From positions 1-16,361 of the forward strand of contig JBNLFS010000016.1 in assembly GCA_050305635.1 (NCBI GenBank): a DNA stretch of 16,361 nucleotides, in the 5' to 3' direction. The position numbers were made by a program, and so were the translations under genes. The notes below the pieces were generated by a model. That model did not search any database, was not told the DNA's origin, and worked only from the letters and a program-made list of their open reading frames with translations. The stretch is from Thiodiazotropha sp050305635. Its GTDB lineage: Bacteria; Pseudomonadota; Gammaproteobacteria; Chromatiales; Chromatiaceae. Positions 1-6,075 of this stretch are shown one piece after another (position 1 is the first letter of the stretch; every line of letters begins with the position of its first letter).

Positions 1-483
1 CCGGGCGAGTGCAAGGTCGGCATCATGCCGGCGCATATCTACGAGAAGGGGCGGATTGGCGTGATCTCCCGCTCAGGTACCCTCAACTACGAGGCGGTTG
101 AACAGATGAGCGAGCGCGGGCTCGGCGTCTCCACCAGCATCAGCATCGGTGGTGATCCGGTCAACGGCTGCGATTTCCTGACCCTGTTGAAGCAGTTCGC
201 CGATGATCCGGAAACCGATGCGGTGCTGATGATCGGTGAGATCGGCGGCGCTCAGGAGGTGGAGGCCGCAACCTGGGCCCGGGCGCATCTGAACAAACCC
301 CTGATCGGCTTCATCGCGGGGGCCACCGCGCCGCCGGGCCACACCATGGGGCATGCCGGCGCGATCATCTCCGGGGAGGCGGATACGGCTCAGGCGAAGA
401 TGCGGCGCTTGGCGGAGCTGGGGGTGAGCGTCGTGCAGAATGCCGCCGAGATCGGTCTGACGATTCAGCGCGCCCTGAGTTAG
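1..483 (+). CDS. sucD: Succinyl-CoA synthetase (ADP-forming) alpha subunit, C-terminal part
   Basis: The frame is open from base 1, so the gene is cut by the window start; 160 residues plus a partial lead remain of about 290. The enzyme interconverts succinyl-CoA and succinate with substrate-level phosphorylation in the TCA cycle, in the cytoplasm, as a complex with the beta subunit SucC. The visible part holds the ligase domain. The loop GHTMGHAGA carries the histidine that becomes phosphorylated (CAT at 352-354). That histidine lies 43 residues from the C-terminus, the same distance as His246 in the 289-residue E. coli protein. The segment ISRSGTLNYEA near the start is also typical of the family. 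The stop is TAG at 481-483. sucC would be expected just upstream, outside the window. No clear terminator follows. Identification is firm. Confidence 0.97.
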   Translation, partial: PGECKVGIMPAHIYEKGRIGVISRSGTLNYEAVEQMSERGLGVSTSISIGGDPVNGCDFLTLLKQFADDPETDAVLMIGEIGGAQEVEAATWARAHLNKPLIGFIAGATAPPGHTMGHAGAIISGEADTAQAKMRRLAELGVSVVQNAAEIGLTIQRALS

Positions 484-791
484 GGTTGGGACCGCGAGCG
501 TTTGGCGATCACCGCAAATCCGTCAATCAACCGGTTGCAGCGGGGGTGTAGCCGAGGACACCATTTTGCAGATGGGTTTGCTATGATCGGCGTTCAATTT
601 CGGCTGGTTCCTGGTTTCACGACCACTCGGCCCCGGGACGGATGGGGACAAAAACTCACAAATTGCGGCTTGAGTCCTGATGCAAATAGGAGGAATATGC
701 CGCTAATCGACCCGGTTTGCCGGCACCTTCAGTTCCGCCGGCCAGAAATTTTGCGGGTGAATGACATCACCACTGGAACGGGTTCCGTGCG
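484..791. other. Gap between sucD and parA-like gene; possible leader
   Basis: I see no supported gene in this 308-base stretch. An extended -10-like sequence, TGCTATGAT at 579-587, could start a transcript for the ParA-like gene, but there is no good -35 element at the right distance. A short dyad GGAAC-GG-GTTCC occupies 775-786, just before the ATG at 792, where a Shine-Dalgarno sequence would normally be. It could be an operator or chance. An open frame across 502-795 has unlike-protein composition and is discounted. Confidence 0.4.
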
Positions 792-1502
792 ATGAAAAGG
801 CTTTTGATACTCAACAGCAAGGGAGGATGCGGTAAGACAACCATAGCAACCAATTTGGCGGGTTACTATGCGGCATCCGGCACGCCCACAGCGCTGCTCG
901 ATTACGATCCTCAGGGCTCCAGCAAGCGTTGGCTGGAGCTGCGCTCAGAAAAACTCTCCAACATCCATGGGGTGTTCGCCGCCAAGACAGTACAGGGCGG
1001 AGTAACCCGCTCCTTTGCCCAACGGGTGCCCGGTGAGACCAAGCGCATCGTGGTGGATACCCCGGCCTCGATGAAGCGTATGGAGATGATGGATATGCTG
1101 CGCAGCGCCTCGGCGGTCATCGTTCCGGTGCTCCCCTCCGCGATCGATCGTCATGTGACCGTGGATTTCCTGCGCGAACTCACCACCCTGTGCCGTCAGA
1201 TGGGGATCAAAATCCCGGTCGGGATCGTCGCCAACCGGGTGCGCATCAATTCCCGGGCTTTCAAACAGTTGAAACAGACCTTCGAAGAGTTCGATATCCC
1301 CATGGTCGCCATTCTCAGGGATACTCAGAACTATGTTCATGCCGCCGAGACCGGGTGTGCCGTGGTGGAGATGGACAGTGCCGCACTGAAGAAAGACCAA
1401 CAGCAGTGGGGCGCTCTGATTCACTGGCTGGAGACCGGCCAGATTCCCCCCCTGATGCCCCCTCCACCACACAAGAATCAGACCCGTCTCAGTTTCTCCT
1501 GA
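792..1502 (+). CDS. ParA/MinD-family ATPase, orphan (no ParB)
   Basis: A 236-residue cytoplasmic P-loop ATPase of the ParA/Soj type. The deviant Walker A motif KGGCGKTT lies at residues 10-17, with signature lysine K10 and phosphate-binding K15. Switch I is DYDPQG at residues 37-42, and the Walker B/switch II segment is RIVVDTP with D89. Such ATPases dimerise on ATP and position cargo such as DNA, chemoreceptor clusters or microcompartments. The protein is short, lacks an N-terminal DNA-binding domain, and ends in a proline-rich tail (PPLMPPPP). No ParB, McdB-like gene or parS cluster is visible nearby, so its cargo is unknown. ATG 792 is the first possible start because an in-frame TGA lies at 762-764. 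The Shine-Dalgarno sequence is poor. The family is certain; the role is not. Confidence 0.9.
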   Translation: MKRLLILNSKGGCGKTTIATNLAGYYAASGTPTALLDYDPQGSSKRWLELRSEKLSNIHGVFAAKTVQGGVTRSFAQRVPGETKRIVVDTPASMKRMEMMDMLRSASAVIVPVLPSAIDRHVTVDFLRELTTLCRQMGIKIPVGIVANRVRINSRAFKQLKQTFEEFDIPMVAILRDTQNYVHAAETGCAVVEMDSAALKKDQQQWGALIHWLETGQIPPLMPPPPHKNQTRLSFS

Positions 1503-1530
1503 TCATAGGCTGCATTTGGGATTGTGAGTC

Positions 1531-1673
1531 ATTTCACACGGTTTTCCTGAGATTTGCCCCTGTTTCCAACCAATTTGGTGAATAAACCCGAAAAACCGCG
1601 AATCCCTTTTGTCCCGAAGCACCGCGGCTGGCTTAATACGCGCTTCATTTGGAATGTTGTATCAATGGAGCAG
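1531..1673 (+). repeat. Leader repeat, copy A (orphan, truncated by REP)
   Basis: This stretch aligns over its whole length with 3129-3260, the leader of the DUF2202 gene. Shared blocks include ATTTCACAC at the left end, TTTGGTGAA, GAATCC...TTTTGTCC, TAATACGCGCTTC and AATGGAGCAG at the right end. The last block holds the Shine-Dalgarno sequence GGAG in copy B. Both copies keep an ACCAA/TTGGT dyad (here 1569-1579). Copy A ends a few bases before the REP pair, so its original gene, if there was one, has been lost. A 10-base stretch near 1558-1567 is absent from copy B. Confidence 0.8.
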
Positions 1674-1680
1674 CGCCGTA

Positions 1681-1761
1681 GGTCGGGTTAGCGCAGCGTA
1701 ACCCGACAAGAAATAGATATTTTTCCCGCCGCTCGTCGGGTTACGCTGCGCTAACCCGACC
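1681..1761. repeat. REP-type inverted repeat pair
   Basis: Two 27-base arms, 1681-1707 and 1735-1761, are perfect reverse complements across a 27-base spacer. Each arm is itself a near palindrome (GTCGGGTTA ... TAACCCGAC), so it can fold alone or as one long cruciform. I recall repeats of this GTCGGGTTA type as widespread in environmental proteobacteria, usually intergenic. The pair could act as a transcript-stabilising or terminating hairpin. No transposase is linked here. Confidence 0.88.
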
Positions 1762-1818
1762 TTCTACGAATCGGACTTTTGCGACACCCTCCTTGCGGGA
1801 GAGGGAGAGCCTATAACC

Positions 1819-1860
1819 CGTGAGCGCAACGAACTCATCCACTCAAAACTCAAAACTTTT
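1819..1860 (-). repeat. TTTTGAR element fragment, reversed
   Basis: Read on the minus strand, this stretch begins with two TTTTGAG heptads and continues into a GTTCGTTGCGCTCACG-like tail. The element after flhA (13741-13791) has the same order, with four heptads and GTTCGCTGTGCTCACG. It appears to be a half or decayed copy of that family. Beyond it, ACGAACTCATCC (1829-1840) is repeated inverted as GGATGAGTTCGT (1892-1903), possibly the other half of the copy. Confidence 0.6.
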
Positions 1861-1970
1861 CAAACCATTCCGCCATTCCATGCACGGATTGGGATGAGTT
1901 CGTCAATCCGTTCGGTCAATACACGGTAATTAAGTAAAAAATTAAGAATTTCAGCCTGATGTCGATACAG

Positions 1971-1997
1971 CTAATAATCGGAGTGTTCAATTATTAG
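1971..1997. promoter_or_regulatory. CTAATAAT/ATTATTAG dyad
   Basis: A perfect 8-base inverted repeat (1971-1978 and 1990-1997) with an 11-base spacer lies about 45 bases before the putative promoter of the pstS-like gene. It could be a regulator site or a small hairpin. No match to the PhoB box pattern (CTGTCAT direct repeats) was seen. Function is inferred from position only. Confidence 0.3.
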
Positions 1998-2040
1998 TGA
2001 CGCAGGGATGAGCTTATCGCAAGCATGCTTTTTCAAAGGG

Positions 2041-2069
2041 TTGTGACTGATTTTAGAACGAATCATAAA
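2041..2069 (+). promoter_or_regulatory. Possible sigma-70 promoter of the pstS-like gene
   Basis: TTGTGA (2041-2046) and CATAAA (2064-2069) each match the -35 and -10 consensus at four of six bases and are separated by 17 bases. Transcription would begin near 2076, leaving a short leader before the strong ribosome-binding site GTGAGGA (2094-2100). The match is only moderate. Confidence 0.35.
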
Positions 2070-2104
2070 TCAAAGACTTACGCAGATATTTAAGTGAGGA
2101 AACA

Positions 2105-2977
2105 ATGATTCGCTTGCTGTACCTATCCGGATTGTTCTTTGTGGTACTCTTTTCATTTTCCGCCGAAGCGCTGACTCTGACATGGTCGGGATGTGGTGTT
2201 GCTAAAGAGGCTTTCATGGTGGATCTTGCCGAGGCCTACAAGAAGAAAACCGGTGTCGAGATTAACATTGAGGGCGGAGGTGATACTCACGGAATCCAGA
2301 GAATCGCCAAAGGGGAGGTGGATTTCGCCGGAACCTGTCGCTTCCGGGTTGATGAGGATGGTATCTCCAAGTCCCGGATCGATTTCAGTCCCGTGGCCTG
2401 GGATGCGCTTGCGGTTGTGGTGCATAAATCGAATCCTATTGAGTCGATTACCCTGGAACAGCTTCGAGATATCTATACGGGCAAAATCAGGAACTGGTCA
2501 GAATTGGGCGGCGAGCAACGACCGCTGGAACTGCTGATTCGCAGAAGCAAAATTTCAGGTGTCGGTCATACGATCCGGAAACTGCTTTTCAATGATCATG
2601 ATATGGAGTTCCAAGGCAGTGAAATCTTTAAATCCTCCGGTCCGTTAGAGATGGCGGTGGAACAGAAACCCGGCGCTATTGCCATGACAGGCATCAGTGG
2701 CGCGCGTAAGCGAGATTTTAAAATCCTCCGATTGGAGGGAAGAGAGCCCTCAGTGGAGAATATTCGCAGTGGCGAATATCTGCTCTATCGCCCACTCTAC
2801 ATTCTAACGAGCAAGGATAGTGATAATCTGCAGGCCGTGAAAGCGTTCATCACCTTTGCCCACAGTCGTGAGGGTAGGGATATCATTCGCAAAAACGGAT
2901 GTGTCCCCTATCTCGAAGCCGTGCAGTTGAGCAACAAGCAAAGGAAACAGTGGAAAGCCTCACGGAATTTGGAATAA
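2105..2977 (+). CDS. Secreted PstS-like substrate-binding protein
   Basis: A 290-residue periplasmic binding protein of the PstS-like type (PBP-like domain). Residues 1-22 form a signal peptide (positive start, hydrophobic core, AEA before the likely cut). Family features include an N-terminal GGGDTHGIQRIAKGEVDFAG stretch like the ligand loop plus 'GxxDIG' region of PstS, LEQLRDIYTGKIRNWSELGG, and GAIAMTG late in the domain. The usual serine/threonine phosphate loop (GSGT) is replaced by GVGHT, so phosphate as ligand is uncertain. The mature protein has three cysteines (C30, C78, C266), which could allow a disulfide. No permease or ATPase genes (pstCAB) are adjacent, so it may act as a stand-alone sensor or binding component. 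GTGAGGA at 2094-2100 supports the ATG. The gene is richer in A+T than its neighbours and lies between two copies of a repeated leader, which suggests it was inserted. Confidence 0.82.
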   Translation: MIRLLYLSGLFFVVLFSFSAEALTLTWSGCGVAKEAFMVDLAEAYKKKTGVEINIEGGGDTHGIQRIAKGEVDFAGTCRFRVDEDGISKSRIDFSPVAWDALAVVVHKSNPIESITLEQLRDIYTGKIRNWSELGGEQRPLELLIRRSKISGVGHTIRKLLFNDHDMEFQGSEIFKSSGPLEMAVEQKPGAIAMTGISGARKRDFKILRLEGREPSVENIRSGEYLLYRPLYILTSKDSDNLQAVKAFITFAHSREGRDIIRKNGCVPYLEAVQLSNKQRKQWKASRNLE

Positions 2978-3128
2978 GCAGAGTGCTCGTCTCAGAAACT
3001 GGGTGATAACTCACAAGAATCTTCGTGAATCATCGCGGTTTTCAACGGATTTAAGACAGGTTCCCCTGCCACCTCACAAAGGCCAGTCCAGTCTCTCTTT
3101 TTTCTGAGCGATGCCCGATTTTTAGGTT
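2978..3128. other. Gap after the pstS-like gene
   Basis: This stretch holds no gene. An imperfect dyad around TCACAAGAATCTTCGTGA (starting near 3010) lies 3' of the stop but has no T-run, so it is not called a terminator. Confidence 0.4.
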
Positions 3129-3260
3129 ATTTCACACAGTTTTCTAAGATTTACCAATGATTTGGTGAACAAATCCAAAAAACCAGGGAATCCTTTTGTC
3201 CTGCCCCGCCGCTCCTGGCGTAATACGCGCTTCGTTTGCAATGATGTAGCAATGGAGCAG
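3129..3260 (+). repeat. Leader repeat, copy B, directly upstream of the DUF2202 gene
   Basis: This is the intact partner of 1531-1673. It ends with AATGGAGCAG, whose GGAG (3254-3257) is the ribosome-binding site for the ATG at 3265. The dyad ACCAA-TGAT-TTGGT is at 3153-3166; copy A has the same arms with a one-base spacer, so the arms are conserved while the loop is not. That pattern suggests an operator or a transcript structure. I could not place a convincing -35/-10 pair within it. Confidence 0.78.
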
Positions 3261-3264
3261 TACT

Positions 3265-3912
3265 ATGTTGAAGAGATTGAGTTGGGTTGTCTTGTTGTCT
3301 GGGTTGACCTTGTCCGTCGCACAGGCCGGTTGGGGCTATGGCGGCGGCCGTGGGAATGGTGGCGGCGGTCAGAATAGCGACAGCTCGGATCTGAGCGCGA
3401 CCGAATCCCGCCAACTGGTCTTCCTTCGGGAAGAGGAGAAGGTGGCCCGGGATGTGTACGACCGACTGTATGAGATCTGGGGGATATTCGTCTTCGATAA
3501 CATCTCAGATGCGGAGCAGAACCACATGGATGCGGTACTGACGCAACTGGATAAGTATGGTCTTGAGGATCCTGTCCTGCAGTCGGGCGACTTCAGCGAT
3601 GCCGCCCTACAGTCACTCCACGACACGCTGCTCAACCGGGGCGCGGTCTCCCCGCTTGAAGCCTTGCAAACCGGGGCGATGATCGAGGAAGTGGATATGC
3701 AGGACATCCAGAGGATGCGGGCCAGCACCGCCCGGGACGATCTGTTCTCGCTGTACGATCGTCTGGCCTGCGGCTCGAGAAATCACCTGCGTGCGTTCGT
3801 CCGCCAGATCGAGAATCGGGGAGTGGTCTACCAGGCCCAGGCGCTCACTCAGGATGAAGTGGACGCGATCGTCGATACCCCGATGGAGCGTGGCTGCGGT
3901 CGTCGGTATTGA
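3265..3912 (+). CDS. Secreted DUF2202 ferritin-like protein
   Basis: A 215-residue exported protein. Residues 1-21 are a signal peptide (LLSGLTLSVAQA), followed by a glycine-rich linker (22-36) and a DUF2202 domain (about 43-205). The domain is a predicted four-helix ferritin-like bundle. Candidate metal ligands are E57/E58 in REEEKVARD, E84 and H87 in EQNHMD (an ExxH motif), E141/E142 in MIEEVDMQDI, and H174 in GSRNHLRAF, the spacing expected for a di-metal site. The biochemical role of the family is not established; iron handling or oxidative defence at the cell surface is inferred. C169 and C211 could pair. GGAG at 3254-3257 supports the start. It appears to be a single-gene unit with its own repeated leader and its own terminator at 3925-3951. 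Confidence 0.88.
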   Translation: MLKRLSWVVLLSGLTLSVAQAGWGYGGGRGNGGGGQNSDSSDLSATESRQLVFLREEEKVARDVYDRLYEIWGIFVFDNISDAEQNHMDAVLTQLDKYGLEDPVLQSGDFSDAALQSLHDTLLNRGAVSPLEALQTGAMIEEVDMQDIQRMRASTARDDLFSLYDRLACGSRNHLRAFVRQIENRGVVYQAQALTQDEVDAIVDTPMERGCGRRY

Positions 3913-3924
3913 GATGGGATTTCA

Positions 3925-3951
3925 GGGGGTCCGCCCGGACCCCCTGCTTTT
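3925..3951 (+). terminator. Rho-independent terminator of the DUF2202 gene
   Basis: GGGGGTCC (3925-3932) and GGACCCCC (3937-3944) form a perfect 8-bp G+C-rich stem with a GCCC loop, followed by TGCTTTT. It begins 12 bases after the DUF2202 stop. The T-run is only on the plus-strand side. It lies in the short convergent gap before the end of ettA at 3964 and probably stops read-through into ettA antisense. Confidence 0.85.
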
Positions 3952-3963
3952 CGAGGCGGGTCG

Positions 3964-5631
3964 TCAGTTACTCAGCCGTTTGTATTTGATGCGATGCGGT
4001 TGATCCGCCTCGGCGCCGAGGCGACGTTTGCGATCCGCTTCGTAGTCTGCGTAGTTGCCTTCAAACCAGACCACTCCGGACTCGCCTTCGAAGGCCAGGA
4101 TATGGGTGGCGACACGGTCCAGGAACCAGCGGTCATGGCTGATCACCACGGCACAACCGGGGAAAGTGAGCAGAGCCTCTTCCAGAGCGCGCAGGGTCTC
4201 CACATCCAGGTCGTTGGTCGGTTCGTCAAGGAGCAACAGATTGCCGCCGCTCTTCAACAGCTTGGCCAGATGCACCCGGTTGCGTTCACCGCCGGACAGA
4301 TCGCCGATGCGTTTTTGCTGATCCGAGCCCTTGAAGTTGAAATGGCTGACATAGGCCCGTGATGGCATCTGGAAACGGTCCACAGTGAGGATGTCCTGTC
4401 CATCAGAGATCTCTTCCCACACGGTCTTTTTTCCATCCAGGGCGTCTCGGCTCTGATCCACATGGGCGATCTTGACCGTGTCGCCGACGCGCATCTCACC
4501 CCCATCGGGCTGCTCCTGGCCGGTGATGATGCGGAACAGGGTGGTCTTGCCTGCGCCGTTGGGACCGATGATGCCCACAATTCCGCCTTTGGGCAGATTG
4601 AAGGTGATGTCATCGTAGAGCACCCGGTCGCCGAAGGACTTCTTAAGATTCGTGGCCTCAATCACCAGGTCGCCGAGCCGGGGGCCAGGCGGGATGTAGA
4701 GTTCGTTGGTTTCGTTACGTTTCTGGAACTCCTGTGACTGCAGCTCTTCGAAACGTTGCAGGCGGGCCTTGCTCTTCGCATGACGCCCCTTGGGATTGGT
4801 GCGCACCCACTCCAGCTCGGACTTCATGGTCTTGATGTGGGCGGCCTCCTCGCGGGCCTCCTGCTCCAGGCGCTGCTCCTTCTGTTCCAGCCATGAGGAG
4901 TAGTTGCCTTCCCAGGGAATGCCGTAGCCCCGGTCGAGTTCGAGAATCCAGCCCGCCACGTTGTCGAGGAAGTAGCGGTCATGGGTGACCGCCACCACGG
5001 TGCCGGTGTATTCGTGCAGAAAGCGCTCCAGCCAGGCTACCGACTCCGCATCCAGATGGTTGGTGGGTTCGTCGAGCAGCAGCATGTCGGGCTTTTCCAG
5101 TAACAGGCGGCACAGGGCCACACGACGTCGTTCACCACCGGAAAGGGTCTTCACATCCGCGTCCCAGGGGGGTAGCCGCAGGGCGTCCGCGGCAATCTCG
5201 AGCTGCCGCTCCAGATTGTGGCCGTCGCTGGCCTGGATGATGTCCTCCAGCTTCGCCTGCTCCTTGGCCAGGGCGTCGAAGTCCGCGTCCGGTTCCGCAT
5301 AGGCGGCGTAGACCTGGTCGAGGCGGGTCAGTGCCTGTTTGATCTCCGCGAGGGCGGATTCCACGTTACCGCGCACGTCGAGCGTTTCGTCAAGCTGCGG
5401 CTCCTGGGGCAGGTAGCCGACACGGATGCCTGTCTGGGGTCGGGCTTCACCCTCGATGTCGGTATCGACGCCGGCCATGATGCGCAGCAGAGTCGTTTTG
5501 CCGGCGCCGTTGAGGCCGAGCACACCGATCTTCGCGCCGGGGAAGAAGGAGAGGGAGATATCGCGAAGGATCTGTTTTTTGGGGGGGACAACCTTGCCCA
5601 CCCGGTTCATGGTGTAGATGTACTGGGCCAT
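3964..5631 (-). CDS. ettA: Energy-dependent translational throttle protein EttA (ABC-F)
   Basis: A 555-residue soluble ABC-F ATPase, the same length as E. coli EttA. It binds the ribosomal E site and gates the first steps of elongation according to ATP/ADP level. Two ATPase domains are present. ABC1 has Walker A GLNGAGKTT (39-47), signature LSGGERRR and LLLDEPTNHLD with catalytic E188. ABC2 has Walker A GPNGAGKTT (356-364), LSGGERNR and LLLDEPTNDLD with E470. These are exactly the two glutamates used in the E. coli EQ2 mutant. Between the domains is the charged, coiled-coil P-site tRNA interaction linker (about 240-320, EQKEQRLEQEAREEA...), and an arm insertion lies in ABC1 near 95-140. The conserved end KYKRL is present. 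The Shine-Dalgarno sequence before the ATG at 5631 is weak. It is convergent with the DUF2202 gene and divergent from the flagellar operon. Confidence 0.98.
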   Translation of the reverse strand: MAQYIYTMNRVGKVVPPKKQILRDISLSFFPGAKIGVLGLNGAGKTTLLRIMAGVDTDIEGEARPQTGIRVGYLPQEPQLDETLDVRGNVESALAEIKQALTRLDQVYAAYAEPDADFDALAKEQAKLEDIIQASDGHNLERQLEIAADALRLPPWDADVKTLSGGERRRVALCRLLLEKPDMLLLDEPTNHLDAESVAWLERFLHEYTGTVVAVTHDRYFLDNVAGWILELDRGYGIPWEGNYSSWLEQKEQRLEQEAREEAAHIKTMKSELEWVRTNPKGRHAKSKARLQRFEELQSQEFQKRNETNELYIPPGPRLGDLVIEATNLKKSFGDRVLYDDITFNLPKGGIVGIIGPNGAGKTTLFRIITGQEQPDGGEMRVGDTVKIAHVDQSRDALDGKKTVWEEISDGQDILTVDRFQMPSRAYVSHFNFKGSDQQKRIGDLSGGERNRVHLAKLLKSGGNLLLLDEPTNDLDVETLRALEEALLTFPGCAVVISHDRWFLDRVATHILAFEGESGVVWFEGNYADYEADRKRRLGAEADQPHRIKYKRLSN

Positions 5632-5696
5632 GGATTCTTGTTTACTTCGATGGTTATGGTGCGACGGTATGCCGTTATCTTCGGTCTACCAGGGGG

Positions 5697-5843
5697 TTAA
5701 CAGGCTGTTGAAATGCTACTCAGACGGTACGATCCTGCGTTGAAAACCGCCTCAAAATGCTTATTTACTTCAGTAAACTGTGCTTTTTCGGCGCGTTTCG
5801 CCTTGTCTCGTACGCGTCTGCGCGAATTTCAACAGCCTGTTAA
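5697..5843. mobile_element. MITE-like 147-bp hairpin element
   Basis: Perfect 18-base terminal inverted repeats (5697-5714 and 5826-5843, starting TTAACAGGCTGTTGAAAT) bound a 147-bp element. The inner halves also pair along most of their length: CAGACG-GTACGA on the left faces TCGTACGCGTCTG on the right, and the tip near 5760-5780 folds around TTTACTTCAGTAAA. The whole unit can therefore form one long imperfect hairpin. It encodes no protein. I recall elements with CAGGCTGTTGAAA ends as common in gammaproteobacterial genomes and consider this a non-autonomous transposon relative. It sits in the divergent gap between ettA and fliL and may insulate or terminate transcripts. Confidence 0.82.
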
Positions 5844-6026
5844 TCGGAGCATATCCTAACACGCCAGCCTGCCCGTCAGATAGATGACGTGACGCAGTGA
5901 GCGGGCGATTGAAAAACGTCGGGATTTTGCCTGGGGAACCCGAAATGGCGAGTCAAGATTTTGTCTTTGTGATTTTAATGTTTTCTAATGTATTGAAAAT
6001 ATAGGAAATATCTGTACATTTTTTCA

Positions 6027-6042
6027 TGGCACTTTATTTGCA
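6027..6042 (+). promoter_or_regulatory. Sigma-54 promoter of the fliL operon
   Basis: TGGCAC (6027-6032), five bases, then TTGCA (6038-6042) match the RpoN consensus TGGCAC-N5-TTGCW exactly, including GG and GC ten bases apart. Transcription would begin near 6053, giving a leader of about 20 bases with GAGGGA (6064-6069) before the ATG at 6076. Flagellar class II/III genes of polar flagellates are typically RpoN- and FleQ-dependent, which fits the genes downstream. Confidence 0.92.
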
Positions 6043-6075
6043 TCTCATGGCTATGAAAACCTCGAGGGATGCATC

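Larger units (their letters stand above)
1503..2104. other. Repeat-rich gap upstream of the pstS-like gene
   Basis: This 602-base stretch holds no gene that I can support. From left to right it contains a decayed leader copy (1531-1673), a REP-type inverted pair (1681-1761), a reversed fragment of the TTTTGAR element family (1819-1860), an 8-bp-arm hairpin (1884-1911), a CTAATAAT/ATTATTAG dyad (1971-1997) and a possible promoter for the pstS-like gene. It is visibly richer in A+T than the flanking core genes. Confidence 0.7.
5632..6075. other. Divergent control region, ettA and fliL
   Basis: This 444-base gap holds the MITE-like hairpin (5697-5843), an A/T-rich stretch (about 5960-6025) and the sigma-54 promoter of fliL (6027-6042). 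Within the A/T-rich part, GTCAAGATTTTGTC (5952-5965) resembles an imperfect FleQ-type dyad. TAATGTATTGAAA (5986-5998) differs at one consensus base from an IHF site on the minus strand. Both lie where an activator and a DNA-bending site would be expected for a sigma-54 promoter, but neither is proven. No gene is visible. An ettA promoter was not recognised. Confidence 0.5.

Noticed and set aside
775..786. TGGAAC near 774 as a sigma-54 promoter for the ParA-like gene
   Set aside because: No TTGC follows at the required distance, and the site is too close to the ATG.
502..795. Open frame of 97 codons between sucD and the ParA-like gene
   Set aside because: It has no domain, no convincing ribosome-binding site and odd composition, and it ends overlapping the ParA start. 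It is more likely untranslated leader.
1681..1861. Possible CRISPR or integron array in the repeat-rich gap
   Set aside because: The repeats are inverted pairs and single fragments without regular spacing or spacers, and no cas or integrase gene is present.
2010..2104. PhoB box before the PstS-like gene
   Set aside because: No CTGTCAT direct repeats with the right spacing were seen, so phosphate control is not supported by the sequence.
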